Source of the DNA: Pegoplata infirma
Lineage: Eukaryota; Arthropoda; Insecta; Diptera; Anthomyiidae
DNA: 64,000 bases
Assembly: GCA_963921195.1 (NCBI GenBank)
Contig: OY992540.1
Span: 188,775,576 to 188,839,575, forward strand
Reading direction: 5' to 3'
In this document: piece after piece, positions 55,301 to 63,978 of the stretch
Numbering within the stretch: the stretch's first letter is position 1
How the letters are laid out: each line of letters opens with the position of its first letter
Program-made: the position numbers and the translations under genes
Notes under the pieces: model-generated
What the model was told of the DNA's origin: nothing
What the model saw: only the letters and a program-made list of their open reading frames with translations
Databases searched by the model: none

Positions 55301-58300
55301 AATACAAAATACATTTACCTGCTAAATTTCGAGGGGATACCTAAAATACGGTTGGTATAGTAATTCTAATCAAATTTAGAGGAAAAGTTTGTATTGGGGC
55401 TAGGTGTAAACATTGACCGATTCCAATTCCGTTAGTCCTTTTTTTAGACAAATACAACGTACAATCTTAACATGAACAGACGGGCATCGCTAAATCGTTA
55501 TTCGTAGCAAATCGGTTTACTTGAGAAGGGGTCTAGGACCAATATTTCGGGTAGTTACAAACATCAGCACAAAGTCATTATACCCTGTAACACCGAGTAA
55601 TGTATCCAAATCTGGATACATTTTGAAAAAAAATTAAAGTCCAGAAAATTGTTTTAAAAAATCCCAGACACATTTGTATACCCTACACCAACCACTACTC
55701 TGTGTTACAGGGTATAATGACTTTGTGCTGATGTTTGTAACTACCCGATATATTGGTCCTAGACCCATATTCAAGTAAACCGATTTACTACGAATAACTT
55801 TGACCTTATACACTTGATTATAATTTTTCTGCTGGTCAAAAAATCCGCCCTCCAAATTTTTCCATCACAACAGGTTTTTGAGATAATTGGGATCAAAGTT
55901 AAAAAAATAGTTGTTTTGGACATTTTTGGCAACTCATAGCGGATAAACCCGATATGTTGTCGGTTTGCTTTAGAATGGGTCTAGGACCAATATTTCGGGT
56001 ACCCAGTTGGAAAATGTGTCACTAAGGAAATTTCCTCAGTGATTCCTTGAGGAAATGTCTTCAGGCTCTGACAAATCATAGGTAATCCTTGATGACATGT
56101 CCTAACATTGTCAGCACTGAATGTTTGCTTTAAGAGTGTTGACAATTCCTCTAAGACGTCTAAAAATAAATGTCTTCAGAATAGCAGTATATTAAATTAG
56201 AATATTGAATCTGGGCAACTCTTCAATTTCCAACAAAAAGATGGCAATATTATCGATTTATTTAAAATAAAATCAAAATCTAACAAGTAGAATAAAAGTA
56301 GTAAATAGACAAACAATTCTCAAAATAAAGTTTGGAACAAGTAGTAAGGTGTGGGACTAATAAACTGGAGGTTCCAGGTTCAAATCCAGTCGGGACTAAA
56401 AAAGGCAAAAAGTTTTTTCTAAATATGAGAAAGATAATTTATAAAGGAAAATGGATAAAAGTAAGAACTAAAGGAAATACGAAAATTTGTTGTATTTTCG
56501 CATGACCTACGTCAGACATTTCCCCAAAGAAGTCTTAGGTGACATGTACCCAGAAGGTCAGCACTGACCACTGCTGACTTTGAGAGAGGACATTTTGAAA
56601 ATTTGTATAAAACTGTCCTCAACCCAGTACATAGAGATGTCTTGTGGATGTCAGCAGTGACTCTGACATGTCACCGCTCCGTCACTGAGGATGGCTCGAG
56701 GACGTTGCCAACTGGGTAGGTAAAAGCATCAGCACAAAGTCATTATACCCTGTAACACAGAGTAGTGGTTGGTGTAGGGTATACAAATGTGTCTGTGACA
56801 TTTTAAAACAATTTTCTGGACTTCAGACACTTGATTATAATTTTTCTGCTGGTCAAAAAATCCGCCCTCCAAATTTTTCTATCACATCGGGTTTTTGAGA
56901 TAATTGGGATCAAAGTTAAAAAAATAGTTGTTTTGGACATTTTTGGCAACTCATAGCGGATAAACCCGATATGTTGTCGGTTTGCTTTAGAATGGGTCTA
57001 GGACCAATATTTCGGGTAGGTAAAAGCATCAGCACAAAGTCATTATACCCTGTAACACAGAGTAGTGCTTGGTTTAGGGTATACAAATGTGTCTGTGACA
57101 TTTTAAAACAATTTTCTGGACTTCAAAAATTTTTCGGAACAAGTCAAGTTTACATCCACCCATGGAAAAATTTTGAAATTTTTTGACCTTTGACCTCTGA
57201 CCCCACTGAGTTCAAAAAAAATATTTTTTTGGGGGGCAAACGCCCTCCAGAGGGTGGGCGTGGCCCTAAAGGTAAAACCGTTTTTTGGAATTTTCTCAAA
57301 AACTACTAAAGATATATGGTTGATTAGTAGCTCAAATTAAAGCTTATTTCAAAACCTTTCTTATGCAAAAAGGGTGACATAACATAATCCCCACGGACGT
57401 AATCCCCATTACCGTTATGGGGATTATGACCAAATTCATTTCGGTCATAATCCCCATAATGGTAGTGGGGACTATGACCGAAAATTAATTGGACATAATC
57501 CCAATAAAAACCGGACATAATTCTCAGATTTATGGGCATAATGACCACGTAACAAATGACCATAATCCCCATTATGGGGATTATGTCTTCTATACTAGTT
57601 GGTCATAGTCCCCAAAATTAAAAGATTTTTTTTTTTTACTTAAAAGTTTTCTGCGTAGCCGGCCTTCGGCCGGGCTTAGGGATTACAAACTCCATGCATT
57701 AAACCCACCCTCTCTGCAGAAAATGGGGATTATGACCAAAATTGCTTTGGACTGGCGGTTATGACCGAAAAAAGTTCGGTCGTAATCCCAACAAGGAACG
57801 GACATAATCCCCATAGGGTTTGTGACTCACTTTTTTTGCATACCATACTTTCGCATATACTTTTTTTTAAAAATCGAGTGGTTTACATTTAAATGGAAAA
57901 AAAAGGTTTAAATAAAAAAAAAACTCCAGAACATTATATACCAGTGGAAAGGTCTTGACCTTAGATTTAATTTAGTTCCATAAAAAACATACCATATAAT
58001 CGATGCAAAGTCAAGAAATCCGTAGTTTAGCATTTTTTTTTTTTTAATTTTTAAAATTTTCACACTTTCAACTATGGCAACCCCCATCTTTGCACACCAA
58101 AAGAAAGGCCTTGAAATAAGCTTTAATTTGAGCCATAAATCAACCATGTATGTAAAGTAGTTTTTGAGAAAATTGCTATTTTTGTTTTAACTTTAGGGCC
58201 ACGCCCACCCTCTTGTGGGCGTTTGCCCCCGACAAAAGTGGTACCACTCGACTCAGAATGAAGTCCTTATTCGATTCTCAAAGTTTCATCAGATTTGGAT

Positions 58301-59451
58301 GGGTGGAGGTAAACTTGACTTAAGCCAATTTTTCAAAATGTATCCAAATCTGGATACATTTTGACGCGACCTTATACACTTGATTATAATTTTTCTGCTG
58401 GTCAAAAAATCCGCCCTCCAAATTTTTCTATCACATCGGGTTTTTGAGATAATTGGGATCAAAGTTCAAAAAATCGTTGTTTTGGACATTTTTGGCAACT
58501 GATAGCGGATGAACCCGATATGTTGGCGACTTAAAAATAAGTCGAGGGCAAATCTTAAACATTACTCTTCAAGATGAAAACCTCATTTGGTCAAATAAGC
58601 AGCCCAGACACTTTATTTTCCGTAATTTATTATATGACACAACTGGATTGTGTGAATTTGTAATAGCGAATTGATCTTACGGACTCGGCCAAATTAGTCT
58701 TCAACCTTGACTTAAGGCGCTATATTAAAGTCCTTTTTTGTCAATGTCAAAAATCTATATATTCCGAATACCACTATTGTTAGTTTTACTGCTAATCTAG
58801 TAATGTTAACTTACTGCGTTTATTTCACGTTCCGTAGCACTTGGCGTGAAAAGTGGACCAATAAAAAATTGAGCAAATCGATCTAGAGCTCCGTCCAATT
58901 TGTCTGGAGCAACATGAAAATGATATTTTGTCATCAAAGGATATGTGGCAGCGTTACTACTGCCACCACTTTGGGAAAGAAATGTTGTGTAGCCGTTTTC
59001 ATTTGGATATTTTTCTGTGCCTAAAAAAAGCATATGCTCGCAAAAATGCGCCAAGCCAGGCAAGTTTTCCGGATCTGACATGTGGCTACATTTATTTTAA
59101 ACCAAATAGACGTTAACATTAGCTGCATTAGGATGTTGAAATTTTGTTGCTTATATTTACCCAACTTGTACAGCCAGAGCCGCCGCAGAAACATCTGTAT
59201 TGGAATCGCTAACAAGCAACACCTTTAAACCATTCTGCAATTTTAGACCTCTGTAGTTGCGTGTGTCTTGTTGGCTTTTTTCAATATCATTGACCCTGCA
59301 GAGGTATTGAACAAACGTTAATCTTAATCGAACTGTATAAAACAACCTACCTTAATATGGGCTGCAAACCCAATGGACTTGTAAGTGGCATCTTATTCAC
59401 TCTAGATTCACCACTAACATTCTCGAATTCGGAAGTTATTGAATTGCTCAT
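44241..59451 (-). CDS. Ide: Insulin-degrading enzyme (insulysin), M16 zinc metallopeptidase
   Basis: Sixteen coding exons on the minus strand, all GT-AG with consistent phase, 3009 bp and 1002 residues: 59351-59451, 59161-59295, 58815-59085, 52638-52866, 52365-52567, 51753-51838, 51577-51691, 51366-51503, 51099-51305, 50691-51041, 50405-50636, 49140-49346, 48910-49067, 47550-47684, 44528-44737, 44241-44471. The enzyme degrades insulin-like peptides, amyloid-type peptides and other short chains inside a closed clamshell. The inverted zinc motif HFCEH is at residues 92-96, with the third ligand Glu173 in SEHEKN. The four M16 homologous domains are all covered. The C-terminus is ARSKL, a peroxisomal PTS1-type tail as in other IDEs. 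Intron 3 is 5.9 kb of repeats. No frameshift or stop is seen. Confidence 0.97.
44986..45579. mobile_element. PIF/Harbinger-like element, 594 bp, TSD TAA, with internal duplication
   Basis: It is inserted in a copy of MITE H at GTCCAATAA-GACTTTTG; the empty site is present at 37091-37110 with a single TAA. Ends AGGCCTAGGCACTTGAGCG and, inverted, AGGCATAATTA...ACTTGAGCG. Inside, GTCACGTATTCGTTTAAGTA ... ACGTCTCCGAACCGTATTCG occurs twice (about 45290-45380 and 45470-45560). In Ide intron 14. Confidence 0.8.
45583..45770. repeat. Right part of a MITE H copy (host of the preceding element)
   Basis: GACTTTTGATTTTATGAAAT to CGGTGGGATGATATAAACAC matches 37101-37283 almost base for base. The left part continues before 44986 (TTGACAGTCCAA). 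Confidence 0.78.
46027..46680. mobile_element. Foldback MITE (GGCATGTCACAGACTC), TSD GTA, split by a SINE
   Basis: GGGGCATGTCACAGACTCAA and TTGAGTCTGTGACATGACTC ends, GTA on both sides (46024-46026 and 46681-46683). Outside the insert it aligns along its length with the intact 223-bp copy at 18607-18829, which fixes the SINE boundaries. Confidence 0.82.
46122..46557 (-). mobile_element. tRNA-derived SINE, about 436 bp
   Basis: On the minus strand: a tRNA-like head from 46557 with A box TGGCTTAGTGG and B box GGTTCGATTCT (T arm CTGGG-TTCGATT-CTCAG), then a body of about 340 bp, then a poly(A) tail (the T run at 46122-46145 on +). Head, body, tail is the classical SINE order, and the flanking MITE provides the empty site. 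The acceptor stem no longer pairs, so it is not a tRNA gene. Transcription would be by RNA polymerase III, with LINE machinery for mobility. In Ide intron 14. Confidence 0.82.
47237..47362. mobile_element. Harbinger-like mini-MITE, 126 bp, TSD TAA
   Basis: GGCTGGATTACTCAATG and CATTGAGTAATCCGCCC ends, TAA on both sides (47234-47236 and 47363-47365). Internal CTCCGTTAAAT repeats. It ends about 190 bp from Ide exon 14. Confidence 0.75.
47700..48890. other. Ide intron 13 (between exons 13 and 14), repeat-like
   Basis: Contains GTTACCAATTTACCCG...TTTACCCAATTT inverted bits near 48060-48140 and otherwise AT-rich, decayed sequence (GAGATACCGCTTTTAAAATT, ATATCTTGAAAACCG). No element boundary or ORF can be supported. 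Confidence 0.4.
49468..49732. mobile_element. Inverted-repeat element in Ide intron 11
   Basis: ACTGTGCAAGTAACTGTCCG and TACGAGTACCGTGAAAGTTAAC (49468-49513) recur inverted at 49681-49732 with mismatches. About 265 bp, no ORF; TSD unresolved. Confidence 0.55.
49740..50400. other. Remainder of Ide intron 11
   Basis: AT-rich with A and T homopolymer runs; an ACTGGACAT near 50342 and TAATGTCCAG near 49797 may be remnants of inverted ends. No gene. Confidence 0.4.
50405..52866 (-). CDS. Ide: Ide exons 4-11: rest of the N half and start of the C half
   Basis: Exon 4 supplies Glu173 and [17 protein letters not shown]. Exons 5-8 cover [48 protein letters not shown] and [20 protein letters not shown]. 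Exon 9 runs to the interdomain linker ([13 protein letters not shown]). Exon 10 includes [20 protein letters not shown]. Exon 11 includes [20 protein letters not shown]. Six of the intervening introns are under 100 bp; the intron between exons 5 and 6 is longer because of a 455-bp MITE. Confidence 0.95.
51892..52346. mobile_element. MITE, 455 bp, TGGGGCATTCCATGTCAAAT ends, TSD TA
   Basis: TGGGGCATTCCATGTCAAAT then CGGACACTTTGAAA at the left, exactly inverted at the right for about 36 bp. TA at 51890-51891 and 52347-52348. In Ide intron 5, ending 18 bp from exon 5 (52365), close to its splice donor. Confidence 0.85.
52880..53420. repeat. Degenerate mini-me-like start and AT-rich DNA
   Basis: ATAAACAAGTAAAACATTAAATTCGACTTGG...TGAATACCC (52876-52921) resembles the start of the repeat at 27478, and lies within 60 bp of the exon 4 acceptor. 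The rest (to 53420) has no boundary or gene that I can support. Confidence 0.5.
53431..54163. mobile_element. hAT-type MITE, 733 bp, TSD CTGAGAAG, AACCGGTTAACC arrays
   Basis: Ends TAGTGTTTATAAA and TTTATAAACACTA; exact CTGAGAAG duplications at 53423-53430 and 54164-54171. Subterminal arrays of AACCGGTTAACCGG (53440-53580) and CGGTTAACCGAGAAACCGG (54045-54155) with an AT-rich core. TAGTG ends and an 8-bp TSD fit hAT. In Ide intron 3. Confidence 0.9.
54180..55500. other. Ide intron 3, unassigned repeat-like DNA
   Basis: CAAACTCGTTTCC-like and ATCTCTTCATTAAGACG-type sequence. ATTTTTCCATTTTAT...CATTTGTCC near 54740-54880 is partly inverted, and TTTACAGTTTTTTATTTCGTGATCATGTTTCC (54591-54622) mirrors GGAAACAGAATCACGAAATG (55014). 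This suggests an inverted-repeat element of about 0.55 kb around 54550-55130. No gene. Confidence 0.45.
55500..55800. repeat. Palindromic arrangement of the CATTATACCCTGTAACAC repeat
   Basis: GGTCTAGGACCAATATTTCG near 55529 and its inverse near 55755, with CAAAGTCATTATACCCTGTA at 55571 and its inverse near 55710; the centre is near 55640. These are ends of the mini-me-like repeat seen complete at 61.7-62.4 kb. Confidence 0.65.
55818..57124. repeat. Tandem duplication of an about 290-bp unit, first copy interrupted
   Basis: Unit 1 occupies 55818-56001 plus 56717-56824; unit 2 occupies 56833-57124. Both run from TATAATTTTTCTGCTGGTC through TTTTGGACATTTTTGGCAAC and CCAATATTTCGGGTAGG to TTTTAAAACAATTTTCTGG, nearly identical. 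A partial third unit lies at 58381-58525. Unit 2 gives the empty target for the element at 56002-56716. In Ide intron 3. Confidence 0.85.
56002..56716 (+). mobile_element. TIR element CCCAGTTGG, 715 bp, TSD TA, with tRNA-like B box
   Basis: CCCAGTTGGAAAATGTG and, inverted, CCCAGTTGGCAACGTCC; TA at 56000-56001 and 56717-56718, a single TA in the empty copy (57018-57019). Motifs such as TGACATGTC, GAGGAAAT and CAGCACTGA occur near both ends. A tRNA-like fragment lies inside at about 56345-56397 (GGAGGTTCCAGGTTCAAATCC, positions 56371-56391) with a B-box-like GGTTCAAATCC. Confidence 0.83.
57362..57842 (-). repeat. GGGGATTATGACC-motif element, copy 2, 481 bp
   Basis: Ends TATGCAAAAAGGGTGA and, inverted, TATGCAAAAAAAGTGA. 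Inside there are at least twelve copies of CATAATCCCCA / GGGGATTATGACC in both orientations, plus a GCCGGCCTTCGGCCGGGC GC-rich palindrome at 57659. The second copy is at 29070-29480. No ORF. In Ide intron 3. Confidence 0.75.
57850..58370. repeat. Repeat-derived flank of the GGGATTATG element
   Basis: AAGCTTTAATTTGAGCCAT near 58118 and GCTCAAATTAAAGCTTATTTC near 57331 are inverted around the element, as are GGGCCACGCCCACCCTC (58197) and GAGGGTGGGCGTGGCCC (57251). The host is therefore an older inverted-repeat sequence of about 1 kb (57180-58320) into which the GGGATTATG element inserted. Confidence 0.65.
58530..58814. other. End of Ide intron 3 near exon 3
   Basis: AT-rich, no recognisable repeat or gene. 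The exon 3 donor GTAAGT is at its right edge. Confidence 0.4.
58815..59451 (-). CDS. Ide: Ide exons 1-3: N-terminus and zinc-binding motif
   Basis: Exon 1 (59351-59451) starts [15 protein letters not shown]; an alternative in-frame Met is residue 21 (KMPLTSPLG), and upstream non-coding exons are possible. Exon 2 (59161-59295) carries [17 protein letters not shown]. Exon 3 (58815-59085) holds [17 protein letters not shown] and [18 protein letters not shown], the catalytic half of domain 1, with His92, Glu95 (general base) and His96. Exon 3 ends GCA|GTAAGT and exon 4 continues VNSEHEKN across the 5.9-kb intron. Confidence 0.96.
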
Positions 59452-59932
59452 TTTTTTCCGGTTGCAGGTGGTAAAAATTGTTCTCCGCGTGAATAACAAT
59501 GATGAATGGCTTTTGTAAAATATGTATGCATGTATGTGTAATCAAGAAAACAAGTATTTTTTACGATGTAAAATTATGAACTCACCTTTTTTTTGCAAAT
59601 AAGACGGACGAGGTTTGCAGTTTGTTACAACATAAAGTTATTGAGAAAACTTGTCTAGCAAACATGAAAAATTGTGAAATTCAATAAAGTTGTATAATTA
59701 ATTTTCAATTTGTACTGCAAAAAAAAAAAATAACACTGAAGAACACTGAGAATATGGCATTCCAGTTTTCTGTTTATCAGCTGTTAAATGATTCAATAAT
59801 AAAAAATACACATTTGTTTTTAGTTGCGTTTAGAGAACGTAGCCGATGTAAAATTATTGACGGCAAAAGGGGCCCTTACATTGAAGACACATTCGACAAC
59901 ATTTGCACGACCAATGAGTTCGTAATAATCTA
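59452..59932. promoter_or_regulatory. Ide upstream region (probable 5' UTR and promoter)
   Basis: Directly upstream of the Ide start on the minus strand. It contains TTCCGGTTGCAGG and a possible short upstream exon or intron boundary (CTCACCTTTTTTTTGC on +, 59581-59596, a GTGAG donor on -). No core promoter motif is certain. The 61-codon open frame on + at 59754-59939 has no recognisable family. Confidence 0.35.
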
Positions 59933-61013
59933 CACTTAACCAAAAATCATTGTATTCCCAAAGAAAATCGTTGTCAATTCAACAGAAATCATTGGGTGGT
60001 ATGAATAAAAACTAGCATTTACTAATTGCTTATACGGTTTGCTAAGTTATTTTGATTTTAAGAAATTACTTGATTTAGTATTCTAAAAAAAATAAACAAA
60101 GCAAATACTTAGCCGAAAAAAGCAAAAATTAAGTATTTTCTTAAAAAAACTAGACTAAATATTTGTTTCTACACTCATAGAAATATCTTAGTAGAAAAAT
60201 TAGTAAACCCATTGTAGATCAAGTTTTACAGAATAATGACGTATTCAACAAAAATTAATGTTGATATCGTTGAATAATCAGTAAAGTTGGTTCAATTGGT
60301 ACAACGGCGTCTACAGAATTCAATAGATAAAACAAAAATGAAAAAACAACCCTGTTCGTTCGTTTTTTTTTTTTACAACGAGTGAACGAGTGAGTTGGTA
60401 GCAATGTGTTTGTCTCTTATAAAATTATTTAATGTGTTTGTTTCTTATAAAATTCTTTAATATTAGAAAAATAAATCAAAATAGGATCTGATCTGTAAAT
60501 ATTTGGTAAGTAATAAAATACATTGATTACTTTATGTATTCATACTATATTAAAACGTTTTTTGTTTTTTTAGGATTTTGTTTTGGTATCATCAGATAAC
60601 TCGAGAATGGCTAATGGATGCATATAACATAAATAAACAAAGTGTGTGTGAATATCTTCAAATATTGCTGCTTAAAAAGCCGGAAATAAAAAAAATATTT
60701 TATACTTATAGAAATGTTGGTGTTGGTTTGGTAAAAAAAAAAAAATATTGTGATTTATACTTAATAAAAGAATATTTACAAATAACAACAAGCTTTTTTT
60801 TAATAATAAATTTTTTTATATTAACAAAAATATGAGTTGAATTTACATAAAATACGAGTTGATTAACAAAAAAACGAGTTGATCAACTTTTACAAAAACT
60901 GACAACATTTTTTATTGAAATCAACATAAATATTTGTAGGGTCAAAATCAACAATGATTTCTGTTGAATTTACAACGATTTTCTTTGGGAATACAATGAT
61001 TTTTGGTTGAGTG
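59933..61013. mobile_element. TA-flanked element with CACTTAACCAAAAATC ends, 1.08 kb
   Basis: CACTTAACCAAAAATCATTG at the left and its inverse (one mismatch) at the right, continuing through TATTCCCAAAGAAAATCGTTGT; about 65-bp TIRs. TA at 59931-59932 and 61014-61015. The interior is AT-rich; a small open frame (60578-60835) shows no known domain. A second copy starts at 63979. Confidence 0.82.
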
Positions 61014-61199
61014 TAGACTAAATATTTGTAATTTCGCGAAAAACAAGAATTTAGCGGAATTTTCTAAATTGGTTAAATATAAAAACAAAAAACATAAACA
61101 AATACATAATTATTTTCAATTATAATTATCATTAAATGCGTTAAATTCACTTTAATTTGTTTCACCCTACACAAGTAATATTAGTAAGTCCCAGAGTAA

Positions 61200-61510
61200 G
61201 TATTATCTCACCATGAATAGCTCATTTCATCTCTTTCTTTAATCATTAACAGAAATTGATATTTTTGTATTTGCTTCTTTTTTTCTTTGCTCTGAAATGA
61301 TTGTGTTTCTTGTTTACTCGTTTTGTGTTTTTTCGAAAAATGAATTTCACAGCAAAGCTCAATATCGTGATTATTCAAATGGTGTTCTGTTTTCTTTGAA
61401 CAGAAAACGAGATGAGCTGAAATTGAAAATGAAAAATAAAATGAGCTGATAGATAAAACGAGATTGAGATGAAATGAGCTATCAATGAGATCTCGCGAGA
61501 TCTCATATTA
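61200..61510. repeat. Inverted repeat ATAGCTCATTTCATCTC and GAGATCTCGCGAGATCTC palindrome
   Basis: TGAATAGCTCATTTCATCTC at about 61213 and GAGATGAAATGAGCTAT at about 61470 face each other. Next to the right arm lies the perfect 18-bp palindrome GAGATCTCGCGAGATCTC. Possible MITE of about 300 bp; TSD not resolved. Confidence 0.5.
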
Positions 61511-61655
61511 AACAAAATTATTTTTTGTTTTTTTTTTTTGCAAGCATAAATGGAAACGTGGTTGTTTATTGCTTATGATGTGTAGGGAGATAAAAAACAG
61601 CAGAAGGCAAGTAAATTCGAATAATAAGTTAGAATTTTTACAGAATTATTAATTA

Positions 61656-62418
61656 AAACAAGTAAGAAAATTATAGTCGGTCAAGACCGACCATATAATA
61701 CCCTACACCAAGGTTTCCCGGAAAATGGGTCCCATGGATCGATTAGATCTATATGTTGTAAAACCTTTAATAAGTGAAGAAAACTATTCTATTTGTTGAC
61801 AATAAACCGCTTTAACTGAATATCGGGCAAAATTTTCACAAGGGGCCTGAGTCCAAAACTGGTCCGATGATTATCAGGTTTGATAAGGTTATTTAAGTAC
61901 GCGTTTAACATACACAAACAAAATTTTAATTAAATATTTTCTATTTTCATGAAATTTGAGACAAGAAGAACTGGTCCGATTTCTTTGAAATTCGGAATGA
62001 TGATATGTGAAGACAAAACATGTTTACCATCCAAATTTCAAAGCGATACCTTCTACAATACGGTTATTAGAGTCATTTGAGCCAAAACTAAAGAGGACCT
62101 TTGTATGGGGGCTAGGTCTAAATATGGACCGATTTTTTCCAATTTCAATAGGCTTCGTCCTTGGGCCAAGAGAGGCTTAAGTTTCAAATTTCAAGTCAAT
62201 TGATTAAAAATTGCGACCTGTATCGTTTACATGGACAGACAGACAGACGGACGGACGGACAGACGGACGGACGGACGGACATCGCTAAATCGACTCAAAA
62301 AGTGATTCTGAGTCGATCGGTATACTTAAAGGTGGGTCTAGGACCAATATTTCGGGTAGTTACAAACATCAGCACAAACTCATTATACCCTGTACCACAG
62401 TGTGGTGTAGGGTATAAA
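61656..62418 (+). repeat. mini-me-like element with conserved start and (RGAC)n tract
   Basis: It starts AACAAGTAAGAAAATTATAG-TCGGTCAAGACCGA-CCATATAATACCCTACACCA, the conserved dipteran mini-me-type core with a TCGGTC/GACCGA hairpin. The (RGAC)n tract follows at 62231-62280, then ATCGCTAAATCGACTCA and GTCTAGGACCAATATTTCGG. It ends CCACAGTGTGGTGTAGGGTAT, inverted to the start. Assignment rests on published descriptions of mini-me (conserved core plus (GTCY)n), recalled rather than searched. Confidence 0.65.
62231..62280. repeat. (GGAC/AGAC)n microsatellite
   Basis: About twelve tandem RGAC tetramers, starting with AGAC units and ending mostly GGAC. It is the variable tract of the surrounding mini-me-like element. 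Confidence 0.9.
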
Positions 62419-62566
62419 TATATACCATTTAATGTTGAATTGTTTCTAACCATTTTTAGTTTTTTTTTTGTACGTAACACGTAATAAGACAATAGTGGTG
62501 TTTTTGTTTAAATATAGTACATTCAAATTTTATACAACTTTACTACTGCTTTTATATAAATTAATA

Positions 62567-62703
62567 TGGAGTTCACACTAGCGACTTTAAACAAGTTGTT
62601 TAACAAAACACCAGTAACAGAATAAAAACGTAATGGATACAGAACAAAGACTTTTTTAAACATCTCACTTTTAAACACTTCAAAACAGCAAGTGTGAACG
62701 CCG
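62567..62703 (-). mobile_element. MITE A copy 11
   Basis: TGGAGTTCACACTAGCG to GTGTGAACGCCG, 137 bp, TA at 62565-62566 and 62704-62705. Nearly identical to copies 20 kb away in the cluster, so recently active. Confidence 0.88.
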
Positions 62704-62728
62704 TATAACGCTATTTAAAACAACACTA

Positions 62729-63925
62729 CACCGAACCAAATATGGCAGTAATATCAACGAAAAAGCATGTTAATTTGACGAATGAACAATCATTATACAG
62801 CTAACAAAAACGGGGTGTTGATTTGAATAAAATTTTTCGTCAATTTATATTTGACATTAGTTTGATGAAATTTCGTCAAATTAACAGAATTATTTTCGTT
62901 AATTTGAATAAAATTTTTTATTCAATTTGAATAAATTTCTTCAAATTAACATACCCAAATATTCATATTAACAGAATGTTTTCGTCAATTCAACGATTTT
63001 TTATCAATTTTCGACTTTTTATTACCATAGCAAAAATGATTTTTTGTATGTATTCACAAATAATTTAATATATTTGCAGTTTGTTATGTAAAGCTGTTAA
63101 TATTTATAAACAAATTATACGAATTATACAAATAAATTAATTAAAAATAGCCTTAAGGGACAAATTTGTGATATTAATTAAATAATATCACGCAAATTAA
63201 TATATTTGTATCTGATGCTATTGTCCATCCCACTATAAAAAAGTATTTTATTTGTATAGATTAAATACAATTCTTATAAACATTTACATACTATAAATAC
63301 AACATAAAATGCAATTATATTAAATTATTTATGAATACACACACATTAAAGAACATCGTTCTTAAAAAAAAAAACAAAATATCAATTAAATACTCAAACT
63401 TAAAAATTTTTATTAGGTATAACAAACAAAAAATTTACAAATTCATTAATAATTTAAACTCTTATTCAATATGAATAAAACAGTAATATTAATTTTAGGT
63501 TTTTGACGTGCAGACAAGATATTTAATGCATTTAGTCTTTAAAGTTTAAAGTTTACATAAATAATTACATTGTGCTCAAAAATGTAATATACCTTTCAAA
63601 TAACCTAGTGTAAGTTGTTGGTTTCGTAGAGATCACAAAAAATGTCTAAGTTGTTAGCCACCTTCAAATTGTAAATTAAAATTAAATTAATTTTCCAAAA
63701 TGTTTATGACGCGTGCATAATGAAGAAAAAATAATGGCGTCAAAACAAAACATTTTAATTAATTTGATAAAATTTCATCAATTTTACCTCTTCAGAAGAT
63801 GTTAAATTGCCAATTTGAATAAAATTTGTTGATTTCTTAAAAATCTTAAAAAAAAAATTGATGAAATTTTGTCAAAGATCAACAAAAATTTTTTGTTGAT
63901 TTTACCTACGAGATTTGGTTCGGTG
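62729..63925. mobile_element. TA-flanked element with CACCGAACCAAAT ends, 1.2 kb
   Basis: CACCGAACCAAATATGG at the left and AGATTTGGTTCGGTG at the right; TA at 62727-62728 and 63926-63927. Both ends carry TTTGATAAAATTTCATCAA / AATTTGAATAAAATTT motifs in both orientations. The core is AT-rich without an ORF. Confidence 0.78.
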
Positions 63926-63978
63926 TAGCTAAGCAATACAATTTGCAATGATTAACAATTATTCACTTCTTAAACTTA

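Noticed and set aside
59754..59939. 61-codon frame upstream of Ide (MAFQFSVYQLLNDS…), a possible small gene or captured fragment
   Set aside because: No family, splice site or repeated copy supports it, and its last codons overlap the end of a transposable element.
60578..60835. 85-codon frame inside the 1.08-kb CACTTAACC element, a possible transposase remnant
   Set aside because: The length and composition are those expected by chance in AT-rich DNA; no catalytic or helix-turn-helix motif is visible.
62231..62280. Telomere- or CRISPR-like tandem array
   Set aside because: It is a plain (RGAC)n tetranucleotide microsatellite without spacers, within a mini-me-like repeat.
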